Shown here: positions 58,215 through 64,000 of the stretch, in pieces
Layout: the number at the start of each line of letters is the position of its first letter
Numbering within the stretch: position 1 is the stretch's first letter
Assembly (NCBI GenBank): GCA_017599285.1
Contig: JAGFXX010000001.1
Location: 1,736,001-1,800,000, forward strand
Length of the DNA: 64,000 nt
Reading direction: 5' to 3'
Origin: Cereibacter azotoformans
Lineage (GTDB): Bacteria > Pseudomonadota > Alphaproteobacteria > Rhodobacterales > Rhodobacteraceae
The notes under the pieces: generated by a model
The model's database searches: none
What the model was told of the DNA's origin: nothing
What the model saw: only the letters and a program-made list of their open reading frames with translations
Made by a program: the position numbers and the translations under genes

Positions 58215-58420
58215 TCAGAGCGGCTCAAGTCCGCGCCGGAGCCGCAAGCGCCGGCCCGGCTGCCGAAGCGGCTCCGATGAAGCCAAATCGGGGGCGCGCT
58301 CAAAGGGGATGTGAAGGTCTGCACTGCACGGATGCTCGTTCAGGCCATGATGAACGGCCAAGCGGCACGGTCCACGTCAGGATCTGCGTTTAGTATCGTG
58401 GCTGGCGCAAGGAGATGAAT

Positions 58421-58496
58421 TGGTGCCCAGAGCCGGAATCGAACCAGCGACACGCGGATTTTCAATCCGCTGCTCTACCAACTGAGCTATCTGGGC
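58421..58496 (-). tRNA. tRNA-Phe (GAA)
   Basis: The minus strand folds as a complete 76-base tRNA: acceptor GCCCAGA/TCTGGGC, D-loop TAGCTCAGTTGGTAGAGC, anticodon stem with loop TTGAAAA (anticodon GAA), and T-loop GGTTCGATTCC. CCA is encoded. A TGGACA/CTAAGA promoter pair lies just upstream at about 58530-58557 on the plus-strand numbering. Confidence 0.98.
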
Positions 58497-58529
58497 CTCG
58501 TGTCCGGCATCGCCGGTGGAGTGGCGTGG

Positions 58530-58557
58530 TCTTAGAATGAAGCGCGGAGGGTGTCCA
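58530..58557 (-). promoter_or_regulatory. Possible tRNA-Phe promoter
   Basis: On the minus strand TGGACA (58552-58557) and CTAAGA (58530-58535) are 16 bases apart, 34 bases before the mature tRNA. TGGACA matches the -35 consensus at five of six positions; the -10 is poor. Confidence 0.4.
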
Positions 58558-58584
58558 GAGGGTCTGACAAGATTTTTTTGCCGG

Positions 58585-58767
58585 CTAGTGACGTGAGGCG
58601 CCCGGATCACGCCCGCCGGGCTCCTGCGGGGCCGCCTCCTCGTCTTCGGCGGCCGCGATACGATAGTTGCCCTTCAACCAGTGGCCGAGATCCACGTCGG
58701 CACAGCGGCGCGAACAGAAGGGGCGGTATTTCGCTTCCGCCGCACGGCCGCAGATCGGACAGGTCAT
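58585..58767 (-). CDS. yacG: DNA gyrase inhibitor YacG
   Basis: YacG is a small zinc protein that binds GyrB and inhibits gyrase. The 60-residue protein has the full Cys4 site: MTCPICG and RPFCSRRCADVDLGHW, then a polar tail. A length of 60 is usual. The ATG overlaps the ribonuclease gene's stop by four bases. It is the last gene of the infA-maf-rng-yacG run and faces the tRNA-Phe gene, which is on the same strand. Confidence 0.95.
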   Translation of the reverse strand: MTCPICGRAAEAKYRPFCSRRCADVDLGHWLKGNYRIAAAEDEEAAPQEPGGRDPGASRH

Positions 58768-59804
58768 GCCAGAAGCTCGGCCAAAGGAAGCCGGTCGCGC
58801 TTGCGCACAAGCTCGTAGAGGCCGAGCGGGGTCCAGCCCGCAAGGCTCGTCTCGGCCGCCTCGCCCCGGAAGGCAGCACGCAGGACCTGCTCCAGCGCCA
58901 CGCGGTCCTTCTTGGGCATCGGCGCGAAATCGATCGCCACCTGTCCGCCGAGGCCGCGCAGGCGCAGCTGGCGCGGCAGTTCGCGCGCGGCGGCCACATT
59001 GGCCTTCAGCGCCGCAGCGGGCGACGTGTCGGCCCCCGTGTTCACATCCACCGCGACCAGCGCCCGCGTGGGCTCCACGGCCATATGCGCACCACCCCCA
59101 AGCGGCACCAGCGGCGACAGAAGCGCATCGCACAGATCGGCCACGCCATGACGGGCAAAGGCGCCCTCGGCCTCGTCGATCTCGTCGGGCGGCGGATCGG
59201 ACCAGTCGCGCCAGGCGAGATGGTGTGCGCCGGGCGCATCGACCAGCAATTCCGGGTCGCCGGAAAGATCGGCGAGCACGGCCTCGCTCAGCGCCCGCGT
59301 CTCGGCGATCTCGGCCGCGATCTCGGAGTCGGGCGCCCCCTCGCAGGCCGACCGCAGGATCAGGCCCAGATCCTCGTCCGCGCCCGCCATCGCCTCGGCG
59401 GCCAGCGCCGAAAGCTCTGCGCGCAGATCCTCATCGCGGATCCGGCGCGAGATATTGAGCCCCGGCGCGCCGGGCGTGAGGATGCAGAGGCGGCTTTTGA
59501 ACAGGAGTCGTGTCGTGACCGGGACCGCCTTGCCCGGCTCGGCCACGCCCGAGACCTGAACCAGCAGGCGCTGGCCCGGCGCAAGGCCCGACGTCTGGCG
59601 CAGGAAGCCCGAACCCTCGGGCAGGCGGACGAAAAGCCCCCCCTGCCCCTTGACCGGCCGATCCACGACCGCGCGGAAGATCGCTTCCGGCGCCTGACGG
59701 TCGTCCGGCGGGTCGATCAGCAGATCCTCGAGACGTCCGTCCACGAGAAGGGCCGCCGCTTCGCGTCCGCGCAGACGGTCGAGGCAGATCAGCCGCCCCT
59801 TCAT
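58764..59804 (-). CDS. rng: Ribonuclease E/G family protein
   Basis: RNase E/G-type endoribonucleases process rRNA and mRNA. The 346-residue protein is short, without the long scaffold of RNase E. It begins [31 protein letters not shown], with an S1-like N-part and the catalytic aspartates in [18 protein letters not shown] and [16 protein letters not shown]. The zinc-link Cys pair of full-length RNase E is absent. The ATG overlaps the maf stop by four bases, and its own stop overlaps yacG. A short RNase G-like form downstream of maf is common in alphaproteobacteria. Confidence 0.9.
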   Translation of the reverse strand: MKGRLICLDRLRGREAAALLVDGRLEDLLIDPPDDRQAPEAIFRAVVDRPVKGQGGLFVRLPEGSGFLRQTSGLAPGQRLLVQVSGVAEPGKAVPVTTRLLFKSRLCILTPGAPGLNISRRIRDEDLRAELSALAAEAMAGADEDLGLILRSACEGAPDSEIAAEIAETRALSEAVLADLSGDPELLVDAPGAHHLAWRDWSDPPPDEIDEAEGAFARHGVADLCDALLSPLVPLGGGAHMAVEPTRALVAVDVNTGADTSPAAALKANVAAARELPRQLRLRGLGGQVAIDFAPMPKKDRVALEQVLRAAFRGEAAETSLAGWTPLGLYELVRKRDRLPLAELLA

Positions 59805-60379
59805 GCCGCGCTCCGGTAGAGCGGCACGCCCGCGGTGGCCAGAAGCGCCGCGGTCTCCGCAAGCGGAAGCCCCACGATTCCGGTGAACGAGCCCGAAATC
59901 CACGGAATGAAGGCCGAGGCCAGGCCCTGGATGGCATAGCCACCCGCCTTCCCCTCCCACTCGCCGCTGGCAAGATAGGCGTTCAGCTCGACATCCGAGA
60001 GGCGCTTCATCTTCACCTGGCTCACGACTTCGCGCTGCCAGAGCCGGTCCCCGCGCCGGACGGCGATGGCGGTGATGACGTCATGCCGCCGCCCCCCGAG
60101 AGCCACGAGAAAGCGGGCGGCCTCGCCCGCGTCCGCAGGCTTGCCGAGGATGCGCCGGCCGAGGGCCACGGTCGTGTCGGCGCAGAGGACAACATCCTCC
60201 GGTCCGGCCGCGACCGCCTCCGCCTTTTCCGCCGCAAGGCGCGCGCAATAGGGACGGGGCAGCTCACCCCGACGCGGCTCCTCGTCGATGTCGGGGGGCA
60301 GGATGGCGTCAGGAACCACCCCGAGCTGCGCCAGCAACTCGCGACGGCGCGGGCTGGCCGATCCGAGAATCAGTCGCAC
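59801..60379 (-). CDS. maf: Maf-family nucleotide pyrophosphatase
   Basis: Maf proteins hydrolyse modified or canonical nucleoside triphosphates and are linked to septum control. The 192-residue protein begins [33 protein letters not shown]. Its catalytic block is [29 protein letters not shown], and [24 protein letters not shown] follows. Family-typical length. Its start lies directly at the infA stop (no gap), and its stop overlaps rng, forming a tight unit from infA to yacG. Confidence 0.95.
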   Translation of the reverse strand: MRLILGSASPRRRELLAQLGVVPDAILPPDIDEEPRRGELPRPYCARLAAEKAEAVAAGPEDVVLCADTTVALGRRILGKPADAGEAARFLVALGGRRHDVITAIAVRRGDRLWQREVVSQVKMKRLSDVELNAYLASGEWEGKAGGYAIQGLASAFIPWISGSFTGIVGLPLAETAALLATAGVPLYRSAA

Positions 60380-60598
60380 TTACTTGAAGCGGTAGTTGAT
60401 GCGGCCCTTCGACAGGTCGTAGGGGGTCATCTCGACCTGCACCTTGTCGCCGGCAAGGACACGGATGCGGTTCTTGCGCATCTTGCCTGCCATCACCGCG
60501 ATCAGCTCATGGCCGTTATCCAGCTCGACCCTGAATGTCGCGTTCGGCAGGAGTTCCTTCACGACACCGGGAAATTCGAGCGTATCTTCCTTGGCCAT
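60380..60598 (-). CDS. infA: Translation initiation factor IF-1
   Basis: IF-1 blocks the A site during initiation. The 72-residue OB-fold protein is [72 protein letters not shown]; every family landmark is present. It is the first gene of the infA-maf-rng-yacG run; the upstream 131 bases to the nitrilase gene hold its promoter. No leader structure was recognised. Confidence 0.99.
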   Translation of the reverse strand: MAKEDTLEFPGVVKELLPNATFRVELDNGHELIAVMAGKMRKNRIRVLAGDKVQVEMTPYDLSKGRINYRFK

Positions 60599-60729
60599 GG
60601 TCTCTCCAATGGGATTTGGCCCGCGTCAAGCGCAGGCTCGAAAGGGAAATGAGCGCATTCGCACAATTTTTCAAGAGGAAAAACGCCGCGCCGCGGCCGG
60701 ACGCTGCATCCAGTGGCCTGCCCCCGCGG

Positions 60730-61605
60730 TCACAGGACCGCAACTCCGCGCGCAAGCCGCACCTCCTGCTCGGCCCAATGGGCATGGTTCAGCACATGCC
60801 CCTCGCGGCGAACCCGTGCAATGGCTTCGCGATCCACCTCGGCAAAGGCCCAGCCCGGCTCGTTCAGGCCGGTTTCCGCGAGGATCCCCGTCGCGGGCCA
60901 GCCGTTGTCGGGCGGCCCGTAGATCGCGGCGCGCCCGACGTTCTCGTCCACCGCCGGGCAGAAGTCACAGGGCCCCACGGTGGGCGCATGGACCACGACG
61001 CACTGATTCTCGAGCGCGCGCGCCATGGCGCCCACGCGGACACGGGTGAAGCCCGCAAGGCTGTCGGTGCAGGACGGCGCGAGCAGGATCTCGGCCCCCC
61101 TCTCCACCATCGCGCGGGCAAGCAGGGGAAATTCGCTGTCGTAGCAGATCACGACCCCGATCCGGCCCAGCGCGGTGTCGAACACCCGCGCCTCGCCGCC
61201 CGGAACCACATCCCATGTCTCCCGCTCGAATCGCGTCATGATCAGCTTGTCCTGATGTCCGATGACGCCCGAGGGCCCGTAGAGGACAGCGCGATTGACC
61301 GGGCGCGCGCCCTCGAACACCGGCGCCGAAGGGCCGAGGATATGCAGGTGATGCGCCTCGGCCAGCCCGCGCAACACCTCGCCCACCGCGGGACCGTGCC
61401 GCGCCACCTCATGCAGCGCCGCCTCGAGATCGGCGGCCACCGCCCGGCCCCCGAGGCTCGCCAGTTCCATCGCGCCATATTCCGGGAAGACGAGCAGATC
61501 CGCCCCCTCCTCCGCCGCACGGGCAACCCACCCGGTGATCTTTGCCTCGTAATCGGCGAATCGATCGAACCAGTCGAGCGGATAGGCGGCGGCGGCGATC
61601 TTCAT
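60730..61605 (-). CDS. Carbon-nitrogen hydrolase (nitrilase superfamily)
   Basis: The 291-residue protein is a nitrilase-superfamily amidase. The Glu-Lys-Cys triad is visible: LLVFPEYGAME (Glu), IGHQDKLIMTRFE (Lys), and GVVICYDSEFPLLARAMVERG (Cys). The EILLAPSCTDSLAGF segment is also typical. Substrates in this family include omega-amides, nitriles and carbamoyl compounds; none can be assigned here. It is followed after 23 bases upstream by a GNAT gene on the same strand. Confidence 0.92.
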   Translation of the reverse strand: MKIAAAAYPLDWFDRFADYEAKITGWVARAAEEGADLLVFPEYGAMELASLGGRAVAADLEAALHEVARHGPAVGEVLRGLAEAHHLHILGPSAPVFEGARPVNRAVLYGPSGVIGHQDKLIMTRFERETWDVVPGGEARVFDTALGRIGVVICYDSEFPLLARAMVERGAEILLAPSCTDSLAGFTRVRVGAMARALENQCVVVHAPTVGPCDFCPAVDENVGRAAIYGPPDNGWPATGILAETGLNEPGWAFAEVDREAIARVRREGHVLNHAHWAEQEVRLARGVAVL

Positions 61606-61628
61606 GGCAACTCCGGGGATGAGGGGCG

Positions 61629-62216
61629 TCAGAGCGTGCGCATCCAGAACTGGAGCGGCTTGCGGGTCTCCTGGCTCTCGCCGACGTCGGTCCAGCTGTA
61701 TTCGGCGATCACTCCGGGCAGGGGCGCATAGCCGCGGCCACGCCAGAAGGGCTCGTTGCTGCGCGACGATGGGGGCCGCAGCGGATGGTCTGCCGGCCGG
61801 ATCACCGAGCAGAAGGCCGAATTGCGCCGCCCAAGGGCTCGGGCATGGGCCTCGCGCAGGTCGAAGAAGCGGTGGCCCATGCCCTGCCCGCGATAATCCG
61901 GCAGCAGCACCGATTCGGCGCAGTAGAAGATCTGGTCGAGCGGCACGCCGGTCGCGGCAAAGGCCGTTGCGAAATCCTCGGCGTGATCCTCCATGGGTGT
62001 GCCGGTGGACGCCCCGACCAGCCGGTTCCCGTCGAAGGCTCCCACGAGGATCGCACCGGGGCTTGTCCGGTAGGCCGAGAGATAGGCGCGCTCATACTCC
62101 ATCGAGCCCTCGTAGAGATAGGGCCAGTCGCGGAAGACCCGCATCCGCAGCGCCGCCACCTCGTCGAGCCGCTCCTCCAGCGCCGGCCCGGTGAGAACCC
62201 GCGCCTCCAGGCTCAT
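61629..62216 (-). CDS. GNAT-family N-acetyltransferase
   Basis: The 195-residue protein has the GNAT core: VTGPALEERLDEVAALRMRVFRDWPYLYEG opening, ILVGAFDGNRLVGASTGTPM, ESVLLPDYRGQGMGHRFFDLREAHARALG (acetyl-CoA loop RGQGMG), and a C-terminal RGYAPLPGVIAEYSW. Its start overlaps the NTF2-like gene's stop by four bases. Neighbours are a nitrilase and an NTF2-like protein, possibly forming a small amide or amine metabolic set, which is inference only. Confidence 0.87.
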   Translation of the reverse strand: MSLEARVLTGPALEERLDEVAALRMRVFRDWPYLYEGSMEYERAYLSAYRTSPGAILVGAFDGNRLVGASTGTPMEDHAEDFATAFAATGVPLDQIFYCAESVLLPDYRGQGMGHRFFDLREAHARALGRRNSAFCSVIRPADHPLRPPSSRSNEPFWRGRGYAPLPGVIAEYSWTDVGESQETRKPLQFWMRTL

Positions 62217-62611
62217 GCCGAGACCTGCCGGATCCAGTCGTTCAGGTTGTAGAAGGTCGTCACGCGGGCGATCCGGCCATCGCGCAGGTCGAAGAAGGCG
62301 CCGGCCGGCAGGACATAGGTCTGGCCATGGGCCTCTGGCAGGCCCGGATCGGTCTGCAGATATTCGCCGTGCACCACGAACTCGGCCGCGCCGCGCGTGC
62401 CGTCCTCGTTTACGAAGATCACCATGTCGCGCAGCTGTTCGCGGTAGCTCACGCCCATGTGCGAGCAGAAGTCCGCGAATTTCTCGCGGCCGTGGCGCAC
62501 CTCGCCCTCGTTCACCCGATGCTCGATGTCGTCGGTCACGCAGGCGAGCATCCCCTCGGCATCGCCCGCATTGAAGGCCGCGTAATAGCGCCCGATCAGT
62601 TCATGTCCCAT
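62213..62611 (-). CDS. NTF2/SnoaL-like protein
   Basis: The 132-residue protein has the cone-shaped NTF2-like fold (MGHELIGRYYAAFNAGDAEGMLACVTDDIEHRVNEGEVRHGREKFADFCSHM; GAFFDLRDGRIARVTTFYNLNDWIRQV). Such proteins include ketosteroid isomerase-type enzymes and binding proteins. No catalytic assignment is possible from the sequence. GGAGG precedes the ATG. It overlaps the LMW-PTP gene by eleven bases on the same strand and the GNAT gene by four. Confidence 0.87.
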   Translation of the reverse strand: MGHELIGRYYAAFNAGDAEGMLACVTDDIEHRVNEGEVRHGREKFADFCSHMGVSYREQLRDMVIFVNEDGTRGAAEFVVHGEYLQTDPGLPEAHGQTYVLPAGAFFDLRDGRIARVTTFYNLNDWIRQVSA

Positions 62612-63080
62612 CGCCGGCCTCCTCCGTTTCGCTGGGTGGCCCGAAGCGCGCCACCATCCGGCCACGGATCTGGTCCCGCACCTGGCGATAGACGGCGAGC
62701 TTCTGCTCGCGCCCCTCGCCCAGTCCCGTCGGATCCATGATGGGCCAGTATTCCACATCAAGATGATAATATCGCGTAAGTTCAAGGGCCATCCGCTGGC
62801 TCGCGGGCGAGAGCGCCACGATGAGGTCGAACCCCGAAAGATCGTCGCCCCAGTCCATCATCTCCTCGAACGAGCGCGAGCGGTGGCGCGAGAGTTCGAC
62901 CCCGATTTCCTGACAGACGGAGACGGTAAAGCCGTCGATCTCGCGATCGTTCTTGACGCCGGCCGACTGGACATAGGCCTGCCGGCCGTAGAGCTTCTTC
63001 ATCAGCCCTTCCGCCATCGGCGAGCGGACCGAATTGTGGTCGCAGCAGAACAGCACCGAGGACGGCGGCTTCTGCGACAC
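62601..63080 (-). CDS. Low-molecular-weight protein tyrosine phosphatase / arsenate reductase-like protein
   Basis: The 159-residue protein has the LMW-PTP fold. The P-loop C-x5-R is CDHNSVRSP in SVLFCCDHNSVRSPMAEGLMKKLYG, close to the start, and the general-acid aspartate is in EYWPIMDPTGLGEGREQK. Tyrosine phosphatases and thioredoxin-linked arsenate reductases share this fold; there are no ars genes nearby. It is next to UPF0262 and hisD, a placement I recall from other alphaproteobacteria. Confidence 0.9.
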   Translation of the reverse strand: MSQKPPSSVLFCCDHNSVRSPMAEGLMKKLYGRQAYVQSAGVKNDREIDGFTVSVCQEIGVELSRHRSRSFEEMMDWGDDLSGFDLIVALSPASQRMALELTRYYHLDVEYWPIMDPTGLGEGREQKLAVYRQVRDQIRGRMVARFGPPSETEEAGDGT

Positions 63081-63082
63081 GG

Positions 63083-63559
63083 TCAGCCCCAGTGCAGGAC
63101 GCAGATCAGGGTGAAGAGGCGCCGCGCCGTGTCGATGTCCACCTCGGCCTTCCCCTCCAGACGTTCCTTCAGCACCCGCGCGCCTTCATTGTGGATGCCC
63201 CGGCGCGCCATGTCGATGGCCTCGATCTGGCTGGGCGGCAGCCGTTTCACCGCCTCGAAATAGCTCTCGCAGATCTGGAAATAGTCCTTCACCACCTGCC
63301 GGAAGGGGCCGAGGCTCAGGTGGAACTCGCCCACCTTCTCGTCCTCCTGCGAGCGGATGTCGAAGACCAGCCGCCCCTCGCGGATCGCGAGCATCAGGCG
63401 GAAGGGCCCCTCCACCGGCGGCTTTCCCTCGCGCGGAGGCAGCGCGAAACTGTTCTCTTCGAGAAGATCGAAGATCGCGACCTGCCGCTCCTGCTCGATC
63501 TCGGCGGTGGGCGGGATCGGGCTGGCCTGGTCGATCTCGATATGGCAGATGCGGTTCAT
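63083..63559 (-). CDS. UPF0262 family protein
   Basis: The 158-residue protein matches UPF0262 along its whole length (MNRICHIEIDQASPIPPTAEIEQERQVAIFDLLEENSF; VEGPFRLMLAIREGRLVFDIR; FRQVVKDYFQICESYFEAVKRLPPSQIEAIDMARRGIHNEGARVLKERLEGK). The family has no known activity. It lies directly after hisD on the same strand, as usual in alphaproteobacteria, suggesting cotranscription with histidine synthesis without proof of a functional link. Confidence 0.95.
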   Translation of the reverse strand: MNRICHIEIDQASPIPPTAEIEQERQVAIFDLLEENSFALPPREGKPPVEGPFRLMLAIREGRLVFDIRSQEDEKVGEFHLSLGPFRQVVKDYFQICESYFEAVKRLPPSQIEAIDMARRGIHNEGARVLKERLEGKAEVDIDTARRLFTLICVLHWG

Positions 63560-63562
63560 CTC

Positions 63563-64000
63563 TCAGACCTCGTTCAGCCGGTCGAGCCGGGCGCGCACGG
63601 ACAGCCCGTGCGCCTCGAGGCTCTCCGAGATCGCCAGCCGCTCGGCGGCCGGCCCGATGGCGCGCAGCGCCGAGGGCGTCATGCGCGCGAGCGTGGTGCG
63701 CTTGAGGAAATCCATCACCGACAGCCCGCTCGAGAAGCGCGCCGAGCGCGCGGTCGGCAGGACATGGTTCGGCCCGCCCACATAGTCTCCGATCGCCTCG
63801 GGCGTCCAGGCGCCCAGGAAGATCGCCCCCGCGTGGCGGATCCGGGCGGCCAGCGCCTCGGGATCCTCCACGCACAGTTCGAGATGTTCGGGCGCCACCC
63901 GGTCCGACAGCGCCGCCGCCTCCTCGAGGTCGCGCGTCACGATCACCGCGCCGTAATCCCGCCACGAGGCGCCCGCAATCTCCCGCCGCGCGAGCGTCTC
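63563..64000 (-). CDS. hisD: Histidinol dehydrogenase (C-terminal part, cut by window edge)
   Basis: HisD oxidises histidinol to histidine in two NAD-dependent steps. The 145 residues in the window are the C-terminal end: SDRVAPEHLELCVEDPEALAARIRHAGAIFLGAWTPEAIGDYVGGPNHVLPTARSARFSSGLSVMDFLKRTT. PEHLEL and GGPNHVLPT are family signatures, the latter containing zinc/substrate residues. The N-terminal part lies beyond 64000. It ends four bases before UPF0262. Confidence 0.95.
   Translation of the reverse strand, partial: ETLARREIAGASWRDYGAVIVTRDLEEAAALSDRVAPEHLELCVEDPEALAARIRHAGAIFLGAWTPEAIGDYVGGPNHVLPTARSARFSSGLSVMDFLKRTTLARMTPSALRAIGPAAERLAISESLEAHGLSVRARLDRLNEV

Noticed and set aside
58215-58420. 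Mobile element or integration site beside tRNA-Phe
   Set aside because: No integrase, no direct repeat of the tRNA 3' end was found, and the flanks are conserved housekeeping genes.
62601-63080. Arsenic-resistance gene
   Set aside because: The LMW-PTP fold fits, but no arsR, arsB or acr3 gene is nearby.

Overview
The window is a core-chromosome segment of an alphaproteobacterium in the Rhodobacteraceae, very probably a Cereibacter/Rhodobacter species close to, but not identical with, R. sphaeroides. The basis is the very high GC content, the ctaB/ctaG/coxC cytochrome aa3 operon order, a SAM-II riboswitch ahead of metZ, UPF0262 beside hisD, a fruB that encodes a joined EIIA-HPr-EI protein, and a CoxB sequence that resembles, as I remember it, the R. 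sphaeroides subunit II precursor with scattered substitutions. Both window edges cut genes: a UbiH-like monooxygenase on the left and hisD on the right. Nothing in the window looks like a prophage, an insertion sequence, an integron or a CRISPR array.

Layout. 1-4.5 kb: monooxygenase, class V aminotransferase, two overlapping Lrp/AsnC regulators, and divergent ilvC. 4.5-9 kb: small membrane protein, glmM-folP-folB and a SleB-type hydrolase. 9-15.4 kb: glyQ, a small membrane-anchored protein, glyS and a PPDK-like protein, all on the minus strand. 15.5-21.4 kb: an exported trypsin-fold protein with no catalytic triad, trkH, folE2, and metZ behind a SAM-II riboswitch. 21.5-26.4 kb: ptsP, lysC, purD. 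26.5-31.6 kb (plus strand): xseA, ftsY, an EamA-type transporter, yciB. 31.7-38.3 kb: EcsC, acetyltransferases, a flavin reductase, mtnP-apt (methylthioadenosine salvage), an FAD-linked oxidase and an exported MBL-fold protein. 38.3-45.3 kb: the cytochrome aa3 accessory operon coxB-ctaB-orf-ctaG-coxC-surf1-thrC-M16 peptidase-GNAT. 45.4-53.4 kb: tldD and the fructose PTS operon fruB-fruK-fruA with divergent fruR and two LacI-type operator sequences. 53.4-58.2 kb: a cluster of small accessory genes that looks like a stress island (alpha/beta hydrolase, DUF378, Mn-catalase, a Tat-exported HIRAN-like protein, DUF892, a single-domain response regulator and a haem-binding Tll0287-like protein). 58.4-64 kb: tRNA-Phe, yacG, rng, maf, infA, nitrilase, GNAT, an NTF2-like protein, LMW-PTP, UPF0262, hisD.

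What stands out: a short hairpin-plus-AT-core repeat found five times, always beside a gene 3' end; a perfect FNR box between coxB and tldD; the SAM-II/terminator pair before metZ; two enzyme-fold proteins that have lost key residues (the exported protease-like protein and the PPDK-like protein); an unexplained C-terminal half on FolB; and the stress island. I found no defence or mobile system. Start codons were chosen by ribosome-binding sites and family N-termini; several are GTG or TTG.
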